From Sporosarcina aquimarina (GTDB lineage: Bacteria; Bacillota; Bacilli; Bacillales_A; Planococcaceae), in assembly GCF_019748715.1 (NCBI RefSeq), contig NZ_JACLBZ010000005.1, positions 62,001 to 126,000 on the forward strand: a DNA stretch of 64,000 bases. Reading direction: 5' to 3'. Both the position numbers and the translations under genes were made by a program. This document shows, piece by piece, positions 21,344 to 30,228 of this stretch; the first letter of the stretch is position 1, and each line of letters begins with the position of its first letter. Below the pieces are notes generated by a model. That model was not told the origin of the DNA. It saw only the letters and a program-made list of their open reading frames with translations, and made no database searches.

Positions 21344-21925
21344 TCACTTTTCTTTCTTCTCACTCGTGCGGAATACTTTCGCACTGCGAACGTATTCGTT
21401 GTCGGAAATACCAAGGCGTGCGTTGACGATTCGGGCTGCTACGAATAGGTAGTCGGATAATCGATTCAAGTAGCGCTGAACTATCGGGGAAACGTCGTCT
21501 GCCGCGTTCATCAGCGTCACCGTCACACGCTCTGCGCGGCGAGTGATCGTGCGGGCGATGTGCAATGTAGCGGCCGCGGACGAGCCGCCAGGCAGGATGA
21601 AACGTTCCAGTTCCGGTGCTTCTTCCATCAACTTGTCGATGCGCTCTTCAAGCACAGCAATTGGCGCTTCATCCAACTTATAATGACGCTCTTTCATGAC
21701 GTTCGCCAAGTCGCCGCCACCGTCGAACAATTCATTTTGGATGGTCTCCAAATCGGTCAGAATATCTGAGAATTTATCGCCTTCCAACTCAGTCATTGCT
21801 TTTCCGATAAACGAATTCAATTCATCAATTGTTCCGTATGCTTCTACGCGTAAATCATCCTTTGCGACGCGTCCTCCGATTAAACTTGTCGTGCCTTTAT
21901 CACCTGTTTTTGTATAGATTTTCAT
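21344..21925 (-). CDS. pduO: Cob(I)alamin adenosyltransferase, PduO type
   Basis: A 193-residue ATP:cob(I)alamin adenosyltransferase that makes adenosylcobalamin, the cofactor of IcmF. The N-terminal ATP-binding TKTGDKGTTSL (5-15) and the later RTITRRAER and RYLNRLSDYLF motifs are typical. The ATG at 21925 follows AAGGAGTG and overlaps the stop of the preceding gene by four bases (ATGA). It is the last gene of the cobalamin operon. Confidence 0.92.
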   Translation of the reverse strand: MKIYTKTGDKGTTSLIGGRVAKDDLRVEAYGTIDELNSFIGKAMTELEGDKFSDILTDLETIQNELFDGGGDLANVMKERHYKLDEAPIAVLEERIDKLMEEAPELERFILPGGSSAAATLHIARTITRRAERVTVTLMNAADDVSPIVQRYLNRLSDYLFVAARIVNARLGISDNEYVRSAKVFRTSEKKEK

Positions 21926-22311
21926 AACAGTCCACTCCTTTTGATAGTTTGGGGAATACCGTACCAAATCCGTATGATGTCTGTTGCTTCTGCAAATAAT
22001 TGCTGATACAACCGGCCGCACCGATCACGCAAGTCACGTTGTTCTGATCCGAGCGGGACAATGCCGCGGCCCACTTCGGTTAAAATGAACACAGTATCAG
22101 GCGAGCTGATTTCGCGAATTGCATGAAGCGATTCCGACTCACTTAATGATGTAGATTGCAGCCAATCATGTAGATCCGAGATGACGAGCCGTTCGCCAGG
22201 CGCTGCAGAACCTGCTGTTTCCATTGTACAGAAGAACGATGGTTGATCTCCAATCCAGCGCCTTACATATTCTGTTTTGCCGTTATAGGCACCACCGATA
22301 AAGATGTGCAT
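21922..22311 (-). CDS. Short CobU-like protein
   Basis: A 129-residue protein resembling CobU but about 60 residues shorter than the full-length CobU encoded at 23578-24150. It keeps a P-loop-like GGAYNGKT near the start and the TEVGRGIVPL segment seen in CobU (usually SNEVGxGIVP). The middle region with the guanylylated histidine of CobU is not evident. It overlaps the phosphatase gene by 49 bp and pduO by 4 bp, so it is translated with them. It may be a kinase-only or accessory form; the function is inferred from family and context. Confidence 0.6.
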   Translation of the reverse strand: MHIFIGGAYNGKTEYVRRWIGDQPSFFCTMETAGSAAPGERLVISDLHDWLQSTSLSESESLHAIREISSPDTVFILTEVGRGIVPLGSEQRDLRDRCGRLYQQLFAEATDIIRIWYGIPQTIKRSGLL

Positions 22312-22856
22312 GGCTTCCCTTCTTTCCATTGCTGCTCATTTTCCCACTCGAATTGCCAAACCGAACCGTTCCCTACATGCCATTCCCAAAATGAACGTGA
22401 ATCCGTTGAGAATGCTTCCAACAGTAATCGAATCACCCCGCCATGTGTCACGACGACCGCTTCATTCGGCAAGTCATACAAGGCGTCGAAGACCCGTGTT
22501 TTCACTTGCAGCAAAGTTTCTCCATTACGCGGAGCCACTTGCCACGGTGCTTCCAACCAGCTGCGGTAATCGGTGTCGTCCTTTAATTGTTCATAGGTTT
22601 TACCTTCAAAATCTCCAAAGTGGCACTCTCGCCAACGTGAATCCTCATGATAGGCAGCTTCAGGAAAATAGATCGCTGCCGTTTGACGTGTTCTTTGCAG
22701 ATCACTTCCATACACTTGGTCGACACTGTTCGGAAATTCAACGGGAACTCCTTTAGCACAAGCCAACTCAACATCCGTCCATCCGCAATATTGTCGTTTT
22801 TCATTGGCAGCTGTTTTCAAATGCCGAATGATAAATAAATGATAAGGACGAGCCAT
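22263..22856 (-). CDS. cobC: Histidine phosphatase family protein, probable alpha-ribazole phosphatase
   Basis: A 197-residue phosphoglycerate-mutase-like phosphatase. The phosphorylated histidine is in IIRHLKT (the usual RHG reads RHL), and the second histidine is in VVTHGGVIR. In cobalamin operons this family removes phosphate from alpha-ribazole phosphate or adenosylcobalamin phosphate. The ATG overlaps cobS by 40 bp. The assignment rests on the operon as well as the motifs. Confidence 0.75.
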   Translation of the reverse strand: MARPYHLFIIRHLKTAANEKRQYCGWTDVELACAKGVPVEFPNSVDQVYGSDLQRTRQTAAIYFPEAAYHEDSRWRECHFGDFEGKTYEQLKDDTDYRSWLEAPWQVAPRNGETLLQVKTRVFDALYDLPNEAVVVTHGGVIRLLLEAFSTDSRSFWEWHVGNGSVWQFEWENEQQWKEGKPCTSLSVVPITAKQNM

Positions 22857-23581
22857 AAAAGCACCTCCATTCCTTCAATGAACGCGCCGCATAGATCTCC
22901 TGTCACACCGCCAAAATGTTTGACGGTCCAACTTCGATAAAACAAAACAGCTATGATTAGTGTCAGCAACGCGACGACGATGATGCCCAATGAACTGTAC
23001 AGCAATCCTACCCCTACTGCAGTTAGAAGACTGACAGCAGCCGCTGCTGCCACCATACGCTTCCGCAGGAAATGCTGTTTAAAAAAGTACGCCAGGCCGC
23101 TTTGCTTCGCTGTTTCTGTCGTTACGAAATAGAAGACCATTGCCGCTCGAGACAAGATCGGCACCACAACAAGCAAGACCCAGCCATGTTTCATTCCCAA
23201 AATTTCCATGAACAGTCCAACCTTTATTCCAAGCAAGACAAGCAGCGAAAGGGTGCCAAATGCGCCGAGTCGGGGGTCTTCCATGATCGTCAGTCGTTTT
23301 TCACGGTCTTGATAGGAAAAGAAGGCATCTCCGAGATCTGCGAAGCCGTCCACATGCAGCCCGCCTGTTGCGATGATTCCTGCAATCAGTATGAGCATCG
23401 CGGCTAGGAAACTATTGAAATCACTGAAGACCATTGCAGTTCCCGCAAGCAGCAAACCGATTCCCCCGCCAATGAGCGGCAAGGCGATATACATGCCGGA
23501 CACTTCGTTCTTTCCGAGTGGCAATTCTTTCCTGACAGGCAATGAAGTAAAAAATTGGAGTGCCAATAAAATGCTACTCAT
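22817..23581 (-). CDS. cobS: Adenosylcobinamide-GDP ribazoletransferase
   Basis: A 254-residue integral membrane protein with several hydrophobic segments. CobS joins adenosylcobinamide-GDP to alpha-ribazole (phosphate). The metal-binding motif GGLHVDGFADLGDAFFS near residues 71-87 and GAFGTLSLLVLLGIK are family hallmarks. The ATG overlaps the stop of cobU (ATGA). Confidence 0.92.
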   Translation of the reverse strand: MSSILLALQFFTSLPVRKELPLGKNEVSGMYIALPLIGGGIGLLLAGTAMVFSDFNSFLAAMLILIAGIIATGGLHVDGFADLGDAFFSYQDREKRLTIMEDPRLGAFGTLSLLVLLGIKVGLFMEILGMKHGWVLLVVVPILSRAAMVFYFVTTETAKQSGLAYFFKQHFLRKRMVAAAAAVSLLTAVGVGLLYSSLGIIVVALLTLIIAVLFYRSWTVKHFGGVTGDLCGAFIEGMEVLLWLVLIIYLSFGI

Positions 23582-24150
23582 CGAACGTCACCCTTCCAAA
23601 CGACAGGTAATCCGTGATCCATTTCTATTGCCGCGTCCGCGCACTGAACGATTTGCTGGTGCGTCGTGCCGATTGCGTTCCGATAAAATTCTGTTTCTTC
23701 ATCATAATGCGGCCATTCATCGAGCACTTCATTGGAAACAATGACGAGATGGGCGGCAATCTCTCTAATTTGCTCGATGGTGTGTAACAGTTCACACCTT
23801 TTCTGATCTAGACAATCCGGACGTTTCCAACATGGCGCACCGTCTTCAATCCCCTTATACATTTCATTCGTCAACCATGTTGTCAGGCAATCCCACAACA
23901 CGAAATCGCCCTGTTGTAAAAGAGGAACTACTTGGTGAAGATCCACCGGCTGTTCAATCGTTAGCCAGGCATGGTCTTTCCGGTCATGCTGATGTTTCGC
24001 GATCCGTTCTTCCATTTCATGATCAAATGCCACGCCAGACGCAATGTAGACAAGTCGCCCCGTCGCCTGTGCAACGAGCAGTCGTTCAGCATATGCGCTT
24101 TTCCCGCTGCGGGCACCGCCGCTAATGAAGGTTACTGTGCCTTGAGCCAT
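23578..24150 (-). CDS. cobU: Adenosylcobinamide kinase/guanylyltransferase
   Basis: A 190-residue CobU that phosphorylates adenosylcobinamide and then transfers GMP. P-loop SGGARSGKS lies at about residues 10-18, the KHQHDRK segment carries the histidine used for guanylylation, WDCLTTWL is the usual mid motif, and VSNEVLDEW replaces the more common SNEVGxG motif. The ATG at 24150, with GGGAGGCG before it, starts inside the cobD end (19 bp overlap); upstream in-frame starts have no ribosome site. Confidence 0.88.
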   Translation of the reverse strand: MAQGTVTFISGGARSGKSAYAERLLVAQATGRLVYIASGVAFDHEMEERIAKHQHDRKDHAWLTIEQPVDLHQVVPLLQQGDFVLWDCLTTWLTNEMYKGIEDGAPCWKRPDCLDQKRCELLHTIEQIREIAAHLVIVSNEVLDEWPHYDEETEFYRNAIGTTHQQIVQCADAAIEMDHGLPVVWKGDVR

Positions 24151-25205
24151 TTTGTCATCGCCTCCCGCAGCCGTTCCATCATCGTTTCTGATTTCATGCC
24201 AACCCGCAACCATTTTCCTTCCAACCCGAGAAAGTTCTCTGTGTGACGAAGAACCATGCCTTGTTCCAATAAATTTCGATACAACTCTCTCGCATCTCGT
24301 TGCGGTTTGAACAGCAGGTAATTCGCTGCCGAATCAATCACTTTGCAATCATGTGCACGCAGGAATCTCACCATCTTCAAACGTTCAGCTTCCGCATATT
24401 GAATCGCTTGCTCACGATATGATGCTTCTTGCAAACATAGCACCCCAATTTCAGCAGCCAATCCATTCACATTCCAATGAGGAGCCTGCCGTTTCACATC
24501 CGCAATAATTTCAGGATGGGCTACCATATACCCCAGTCGAATTCCAGGTATGGCATACATTTTCGTCATAGAGCGCACAACAATCACGTGAGGATATGCT
24601 TCGAGATGCTGAATAAATGAATAGTTTTCATCAACAAAATCAATAAATGCTTCATCCAGCACCACTTCCGTTCCGCTCGACTTGGCTGTAATGATAACTG
24701 CCAGCAATTCATCAACGGACGGCAAAATACCTGTTGGATTATTCGGCGTGCATAAATATATGGCCGCTGCACCAGGCAAAGCCTTTTCAATTTCTGCAAT
24801 GGGCAATTTGAAATCTTCTGCCTCACTCGCTTTAACCGATACAACTTCCGCTCCATTTGCTTCCAATGTAGCGCGGTATTCGGAAAACGCAGGGTCAATC
24901 AGCACTACTCGTTTCCCGCGGTAACGCCCGGCAAGCAAGGACAATAATTCTGCTGCACCGTTGCCCACAAGCAATTGCCGTTCGCTGACGCCGTGAAATT
25001 GAGCAGCAGCCGCCTTGAATGGTTGACCATCCGGATCGGGGTAATTCATTAATTTCGTTATTAAATACGGCCATGCTTCCACGATCAATGCAGGCGGCCC
25101 TGCTGGATTACAGTTCTCGCTAAAATCCAATACTTCATCCGGCACGGACAAACCAAACACCTCGTACAATCTTGAGCTATTCGCGCCATGTTCAGGCAAT
25201 TGCAT
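24132..25205 (-). CDS. cobD: Threonine-phosphate decarboxylase (CobD) / histidinol-phosphate aminotransferase-like
   Basis: A 357-residue PLP enzyme of fold type I. In cobalamin operons it decarboxylates L-threonine phosphate to aminopropanol phosphate, the linker of the nucleotide loop. The PLP lysine is in SMTKMYAIPGIRLGY, with TPNNPTG and LDEAFIDF motifs upstream. It overlaps cbiB by 14 bp and cobU by 19 bp. HisC-like function is possible by sequence but the context favours CobD. Confidence 0.85.
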   Translation of the reverse strand: MQLPEHGANSSRLYEVFGLSVPDEVLDFSENCNPAGPPALIVEAWPYLITKLMNYPDPDGQPFKAAAAQFHGVSERQLLVGNGAAELLSLLAGRYRGKRVVLIDPAFSEYRATLEANGAEVVSVKASEAEDFKLPIAEIEKALPGAAAIYLCTPNNPTGILPSVDELLAVIITAKSSGTEVVLDEAFIDFVDENYSFIQHLEAYPHVIVVRSMTKMYAIPGIRLGYMVAHPEIIADVKRQAPHWNVNGLAAEIGVLCLQEASYREQAIQYAEAERLKMVRFLRAHDCKVIDSAANYLLFKPQRDARELYRNLLEQGMVLRHTENFLGLEGKWLRVGMKSETMMERLREAMTKWLKAQ

Positions 25206-26157
25206 ACATCAACACTCCAATCGCTGTGAATAGGAACCAGAAGATCCATGAAACGACGTGCATTTGGTTAATGGAAGAGCGGATATGGGAAGCAGATGTC
25301 GGAACGAGATCCTTGAGCGGTCCCATCTTCGCGCGTTCCGAAGTCACGCCGCGGTATGTATTTTTACCCCCTAGCTGAATATTCAGTTGCCAAGCTGTTG
25401 CAGCTTCCAAATATCCACTGTTCGGACTCGGGTGACGCTTGGCATCACGCAGCCATCCTCTAAAACGTTTACCGAGCGATAAGCCGCCTTCATTCGAAGT
25501 GAATAAAACAATCAGCAAGCCCGTAATCCGCGATGGTATGACATTGAACAAATCGTCCATTCGCGCCGACACTTTACCGAATTGCAGATAGCGATCATCT
25601 TTATAACCGACCATTGAATCGAGCGTATTGACCGCCTTGTATAGCCAAAGACCCGGTGCTCCGAGCAAGAACGCCCAAAATAACGGAGCCGTAATGCCGT
25701 CTGATGTGTTTTCTGATACCGTTTCGATCGTTGCACGTGAAATTTCACCGGCATTTAACTTATCCGTATCTCGCCCGACTATCCAGCTGAGTTTTTCACG
25801 CGCTTCTTTCATTTCTCCTGACTGCAATGGTTCATAGACTAGCAGAGCTGCGTCCCGCAAACTCTTTTGCGCAAGTCCCGCTGCAACCAGAATTCCTTCC
25901 ACCGCAATTCCTGCAAGTAAATGAAGGCGATACGCAAAGCTGACAAGCCAAATGACCAAAAGAAAAGTCACTCCGCAAATGATCAGCCAGAGCAATGCAC
26001 CTTTCATCGTACGCAGCTTCCCTTTATTCAGCAGCTTCGTCAAATTATGTATCGATGTGCCGATCCACTTCACTGGATGCGGCCAATTAGGAGGATCACC
26101 GATGATTCGGTCAAGTACTATGCCAATGGCAATCGCAATAAAATGTGCAGGAATCAT
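25192..26157 (-). CDS. cbiB: Adenosylcobinamide-phosphate synthase
   Basis: A 321-residue membrane protein of the CbiB/CobD family that attaches aminopropanol (phosphate) to cobyric acid. DRIIGDPPNWPHPVKWIG near residues 17-34 and the ENTSDGITAPLFW segment are family signatures, and four to five hydrophobic segments are seen. Its ATG overlaps the stop of the upstream fusion gene (ATGA). Confidence 0.92.
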   Translation of the reverse strand: MIPAHFIAIAIGIVLDRIIGDPPNWPHPVKWIGTSIHNLTKLLNKGKLRTMKGALLWLIICGVTFLLVIWLVSFAYRLHLLAGIAVEGILVAAGLAQKSLRDAALLVYEPLQSGEMKEAREKLSWIVGRDTDKLNAGEISRATIETVSENTSDGITAPLFWAFLLGAPGLWLYKAVNTLDSMVGYKDDRYLQFGKVSARMDDLFNVIPSRITGLLIVLFTSNEGGLSLGKRFRGWLRDAKRHPSPNSGYLEAATAWQLNIQLGGKNTYRGVTSERAKMGPLKDLVPTSASHIRSSINQMHVVSWIFWFLFTAIGVLMYAIA

Positions 26158-27626
26158 TCTACTTCATCCTTCGCTTGTCGGTACGAATGAATCGCGTGTA
26201 CAGTGCATTCATAAACCCCACGGCCAATCAATTTCCCAAGCTGCGTAATCGGCCCAGCGTAAGGAAGCGAAGCCCCTTGCTGTGTCGACGCGATCAACAA
26301 ACTGTCTGTTGAAGTGCCTGTTGCAATCGTCTTTGATTCGGGATCGATGACTTCTTCGTCCTGTAAAGCTTTCGTTTTGGCTTCGGTTGCTGTAATCATC
26401 GCTTGAACGAATGCTTCTTCTGACAGTAAGCCATTAATGAAAATCCATGTATTGATTGTGCCAATATACGGCAACTCTTCGCGTTGCCAAGCTTTCGAAA
26501 CATCCACCGCATTGCCGATTCCTACTGTCACCGCAATCACGATCGATCCGAATTCCGCTTTGAACTCCTGCACGTTGACATACTCTGGGCTGACGGCCGT
26601 CATCATCGCGACCGTATCCGTCAGCTGATAATCATATGACAACAAGTAATCCGCCAGCTCACTTTGTACATCATCGCAGTGATAATCGTGCCGCACCCCA
26701 CGGTTAATAAAGGTTCGATACCAGCCCATGCCCGCATTGTGGACAGCGGATGAAATTGTCTTGAGTGGCTGTTGCGCCTGCAAAACTACATGATCTTCAC
26801 GAATTTTCACATCTTCTTTCATGATCCGGAACTGCTCTGTTTCTTCTTTCAAATCCGGCAATAGCGTCATTTGCGGTTTCGGCATTTCTGGGTGAGGCTG
26901 TGTTTTGACGCGCGCCTCATAAACCGAGCGGATTTCCTGTTCAAGTACAACTTCCTGTGGTGTTCCGATTGCTGCCACTTCACCATTCTTCATTAACAGC
27001 AATCGATCACAATAAAGCGCCGCTAAGTTAATATCGTGGAATACAGAAACAACGGTGATGCCTTTTTGATGCGCTTGATTGCGAATGGTATCGAGCAATT
27101 GTTGCTGATGCGCAATATCCAGATGATTCGTCGGTTCATCGAGCAATAAAATCGGTGCTTCCTGGGCGAGCGCTTGGGCAACAAATACACGCTGTTGCTC
27201 GCCTCCCGACAATAACTCAATCGGCGTATCTTCATAGCGCGTGATACCTGTATAGTTCATCGCTTCCTGTACTGCAAGTTCGTCCTGATCGGACCAACTG
27301 GAGAACAGCCCGGTCTGATGTGGATATCTCCCGAGCCCGACGGTATCCTTCACCGAATGGGAAAATGCATGGGCATGAAGCTGCGGCAACACTGCCACTT
27401 TTCGTGCAAATTGTTTCTGTGTATAAGCGGAAGCGGATTTTCCATCAATCGTGACCTTTCCGCCTTGCTTCGGTAAAATGCCTGAAATAATTTTCAACAG
27501 CGTGGATTTCCCACTGCCATTCGGTCCTAAAATTCCAAGGACCTCTCCTTTTTCTACGTGGAATGACACCCCCCGTACAACCGGTTCCTTACCGTATCCT
27601 CCTGACACTTCATCTACCTGCAGCAT
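26154..27626 (-). CDS. Cobalamin ABC transporter ATPase fused to adenosylcobinamide amidohydrolase (BtuD-CbiZ)
   Basis: A 490-residue two-domain protein. Residues 1 to about 255 form an ABC ATPase: Walker A GPNGSGKST (34-42), signature LSGGEQQR, Walker B ILLLDEPTNH and switch histidine VFHD. A Glu/Gln-rich linker follows, then a CbiZ domain (about 300-490) with AVHNAGMG, VGIGNAVDVS, TATEAKTKAL, ATGTSTDS and YAGPITQLGKLIGRGVYE. CbiZ removes the aminopropanol arm from (pseudo)cobinamide forms so the ring can re-enter synthesis as cobyric acid. The fusion would couple import with remodelling on the inner membrane face. The ATG at 27626 follows AAAAGGAGCG and sits one base past the btuC stop. Confidence 0.87.
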   Translation of the reverse strand: MLQVDEVSGGYGKEPVVRGVSFHVEKGEVLGILGPNGSGKSTLLKIISGILPKQGGKVTIDGKSASAYTQKQFARKVAVLPQLHAHAFSHSVKDTVGLGRYPHQTGLFSSWSDQDELAVQEAMNYTGITRYEDTPIELLSGGEQQRVFVAQALAQEAPILLLDEPTNHLDIAHQQQLLDTIRNQAHQKGITVVSVFHDINLAALYCDRLLLMKNGEVAAIGTPQEVVLEQEIRSVYEARVKTQPHPEMPKPQMTLLPDLKEETEQFRIMKEDVKIREDHVVLQAQQPLKTISSAVHNAGMGWYRTFINRGVRHDYHCDDVQSELADYLLSYDYQLTDTVAMMTAVSPEYVNVQEFKAEFGSIVIAVTVGIGNAVDVSKAWQREELPYIGTINTWIFINGLLSEEAFVQAMITATEAKTKALQDEEVIDPESKTIATGTSTDSLLIASTQQGASLPYAGPITQLGKLIGRGVYECTVHAIHSYRQAKDEVE

Positions 27627-27627
27627 G

Positions 27628-28620
27628 TCACATCGCTCCTTTTCTGCGTTGCTTGTAAAAGATGTAGGCAAAGACTGGAGCCCCGATAAATGCCGTAATG
27701 ACACCAACAGGCAGTTCAGCCGGCGAAATAATCGTCCGCGCCACTAAATCACAAATAATCAATAAGGAAGCTCCGTTAAATAAGGACAACGGCAAGACAT
27801 GCCGATGATCCGACCCCCACATCAAGCGCGTCATATGCGGAACAACCAAGCCGACAAAGCCGATGGTCCCGGAAACTGCAACCGCAGAGCCTGTCAGTAC
27901 AGAGCCGCCGATCAAAATCATCATTTTACGGCGTTTCACATTGACTCCTAAATGATGTGCACGCTCTTCACCAAATAGCATGGCGTTCAGTTCTCTGCGA
28001 TTAAGCCAAAGAATGAATGAACCAATGATGAAAAACGGTAACACCATCGTGATATATTTCCAACCGCGCATGGAGACACTACCGAGCAGCCAGCCAATGA
28101 TTTGGCGCAGCTCTTCTTGTGTTAACGCAATCATCAAGGATAAAACAGAACCTAAAAATGAACCAAAAATAATACCTGTTAAAATGATCGTTTCCATTTT
28201 CATTGACCGATCGACCAGACGGGCAAAGCCGATGACCAAGAACATCGTCGCAGCTGCCCCGACCATACTGAAGACGGGTAAGGTAAAGGCGCCTAAGAAC
28301 GGCAGGGAGATACCAAAAAAGAGTGTAATCACAGCGCCTACAGAGGCACCGGATGACACTCCGAGGGTGTATGGATCTGCTAATGGATTTTTCAACAACC
28401 CTTGGAAAGCAGCGCCTGAAATTGCAAGAGATGCGCCGACAATTCCAGCCAGCAGCACACGCGGCATGCGGATTTTCCAAAGAATATTGCTCGCAGTTGC
28501 ATCTGCATCGTTCCATAGCGTCTCAATCGGTATCTTCACTGTGCCGATCGATACACCGAGCCAAATTGCCACAAGTAGCGTGGCAATTGACACAGTATAG
28601 GCGATAGCCGTTTTACTCAC
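27628..28620 (-). CDS. btuC: Cobalamin ABC transporter permease
   Basis: A 330-residue FecCD-type permease with about ten hydrophobic segments, including the GxxFQG-like GAAFQGLLKNPLADPYTLG motif and GFVGLVVPHMTR in the loop that meets the ATPase. It forms the channel for the import of corrinoids. The GTG at 28620, which overlaps the btuF stop and follows GAGG, is preferred; an ATG ten codons upstream would begin inside btuF. Confidence 0.88.
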   Translation of the reverse strand: MSKTAIAYTVSIATLLVAIWLGVSIGTVKIPIETLWNDADATASNILWKIRMPRVLLAGIVGASLAISGAAFQGLLKNPLADPYTLGVSSGASVGAVITLFFGISLPFLGAFTLPVFSMVGAAATMFLVIGFARLVDRSMKMETIILTGIIFGSFLGSVLSLMIALTQEELRQIIGWLLGSVSMRGWKYITMVLPFFIIGSFILWLNRRELNAMLFGEERAHHLGVNVKRRKMMILIGGSVLTGSAVAVSGTIGFVGLVVPHMTRLMWGSDHRHVLPLSLFNGASLLIICDLVARTIISPAELPVGVITAFIGAPVFAYIFYKQRRKGAM

Positions 28621-29599
28621 CAAACACCTCTGGATAGATCGCTTTTGCATAAGCTTCCAATCCGTCCGCTAAACGCGGACCTGTCCGGCTTGTGATATTT
28701 TCATCCACTTGAATGACTTGATCTTCTTTCACTGCAGTGACCGTATCGAAACCGTCACGCTTCTTAATGTTTTCAACAACATCCGGCACATAGCTGTAGG
28801 ACACAAGAATGACGTCCGGACTTTCATCGACGATCGTTTCAGGACTGATCATCACCCATCCTTCTTCTGTGATGATGTTTTCTGCATTGATTATGTCCAA
28901 GAACTGCTGCGGGAATGTGTTTTTACCAGGCGCATAAATTTCTGGTGCATCTGAGTTTTCCACTAACACCGTTTTCTTGTCTGTGATATCCGCTGCTTTC
29001 GCTTTGATATCTTCAACCTTTGCTTTCATATCTTCTACGATCTTATTAGCTTCCTCATTTTTATCCATGATTTCGCCGAAGATTTTAATCGTTTCATATG
29101 TTTCTTCGAATGTTTCTGCAGTCGGTATAACGACTACCTGGATGCCCGCGTCGCGAATTTGGTTCAAGCCTTCTTCACCAGAGCCTAGCATCATATCATG
29201 CGCGAAAACGACATCTGGTTTCAATGAAATAACTTTTTCCACGTTGACGTTATAATCTCCGACTTTATCGAGATCTTTCACTTCTTCTGGAAAATCATCG
29301 TTTTCCGTGACAGCGATCACTTTATCACCTGCATCGATGCCAAATAAAATTTCTGTATTGCTTGGAATTAACGAGATGACAGTTTCCGGAGCTTTTTCAA
29401 ATGTGATATCTTCTCCGACTGCATCATTGATTGTATATGGATAGCTGGAAGAATTTCCTCCTGCTTGTTCTTCCTGTTCCGTTTCTGCTGGTTGATCAGA
29501 ATCGACTGGTGTTTCTTCTTTCTTGCTGTCGTTACCGCATGCTGCAAGCACTAGGACTGCTAGCATCGCTGTCAGCAACAGCTGCCAAAACTTCTTCAT
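28613..29599 (-). CDS. btuF: Cobalamin-binding lipoprotein of ABC transporter
   Basis: A 328-residue periplasmic-binding-type lipoprotein. The signal peptide ends in a lipobox with Cys21 (LVLAAC), followed by an acidic, Glu/Gln/Ser-rich linker. The mature part has the TroA-like pattern (PETVISLIPSNTEILFGI, VGDYNVNVEKVISLKPDVV). It captures corrinoids for BtuC. The ATG at 29599 has GGGAGGA upstream. It is the first gene after the cobalamin riboswitch. Confidence 0.9.
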   Translation of the reverse strand: MKKFWQLLLTAMLAVLVLAACGNDSKKEETPVDSDQPAETEQEEQAGGNSSSYPYTINDAVGEDITFEKAPETVISLIPSNTEILFGIDAGDKVIAVTENDDFPEEVKDLDKVGDYNVNVEKVISLKPDVVFAHDMMLGSGEEGLNQIRDAGIQVVVIPTAETFEETYETIKIFGEIMDKNEEANKIVEDMKAKVEDIKAKAADITDKKTVLVENSDAPEIYAPGKNTFPQQFLDIINAENIITEEGWVMISPETIVDESPDVILVSYSYVPDVVENIKKRDGFDTVTAVKEDQVIQVDENITSRTGPRLADGLEAYAKAIYPEVFGE

Positions 29600-29651
29600 G
29601 TGATTTCCTCCCTTTGCGTTCATTACTTATTACGTAGTCTGCCGCAGACAT

Positions 29652-29682
29652 AAAAAAAATCCTTCGGTCATTTCGAAGGATT
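29652..29682 (-). terminator. Riboswitch expression-platform terminator
   Basis: AATCCTTCG and CGAAGGATT form a stem followed by eight T on the minus strand, between the cobalamin aptamer and btuF. It would end transcription when cobalamin binds. Confidence 0.85.
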
Positions 29683-29683
29683 G

Positions 29684-29862
29684 GACAGGATGAAATCTAT
29701 GTCAGATTACCACCACTGTGCCTATCCTCGTAGGCTGCTGCGGAACTTCATTTCCTAAAAGGCAGGTACCTGGCTTGTGCATGGAGCACGTACAGTGGCG
29801 GGACCGCATCGGCTTTTACCGATTTCCCTTTTCATCTCTATTTGACTTAGAGAACCTTTTGG
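29684..29862 (-). ncRNA. Cobalamin riboswitch
   Basis: On the minus strand the leader contains the B12 box GCCACTGT, the AAAAGGGAA and GCGGTCCCGCCACTG stretches and AAGCCAGGTACCTGCC. These are conserved core elements of the AdoCbl aptamer in the usual order. A terminator follows directly and btuF begins 50 bp later. It should lower the whole uptake and salvage operon when cobalamin is plentiful. Confidence 0.93.
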
Positions 29863-29888
29863 AATTATGTAATTTGTAATCGTGCTCT

Positions 29889-29916
29889 ATTATACTATAA
29901 AACGGACTGTTGTACA
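29889..29916 (-). promoter_or_regulatory. Promoter candidate of the cobalamin operon
   Basis: TATAAT (29894-29889) with TGTACA sixteen bases upstream (29916-29911) on the minus strand, placed so that transcription would begin shortly before the riboswitch. Confidence 0.5.
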
Positions 29917-29967
29917 GCTGGACTGCGCGCTAAGCTTATTTTCACTGCTTAGGAAGGGTGGGCCTGG

Positions 29968-30056
29968 GTGTTATGTCCAGGGATTTAAGGCAAAGATGTG
30001 TTCCTAACGCTTCGCTTTTACTCGCAAAAGCCGTCTTATGCTCCAATCCCTAAATA
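29968..30056. repeat. Diverged dispersed element and otherwise gene-free spacer
   Basis: CAGGGATTTA at one end and GCTCCAATCCCTA at the other echo the ends of the dispersed palindromic element. The rest of 29920-30225 shows no gene; a 9-bp inverted repeat TAGAGGCGA/TCGCCTCTA brackets 30059-30161. Confidence 0.35.
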
Positions 30057-30228
30057 AATAGAGGCGATATAAAGTGAAACCATTGTATGTAACGAGTGAA
30101 TAAGTATCGCCCATTGAACTAACTTATAAAAAGAATTCCTAACGCTATACATTCGCCTCTAGAAGGTATCTATTCTAAGCCACTTTCATTAACCTCTTTA
30201 CCTCATAATCAAACTAGAAAGACAGAGG

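Noticed and set aside
30059..30161. 9-bp inverted repeat as mobile element ends
   Set aside because: Arms are short, no gene or second copy was seen, and chance is a fair explanation.
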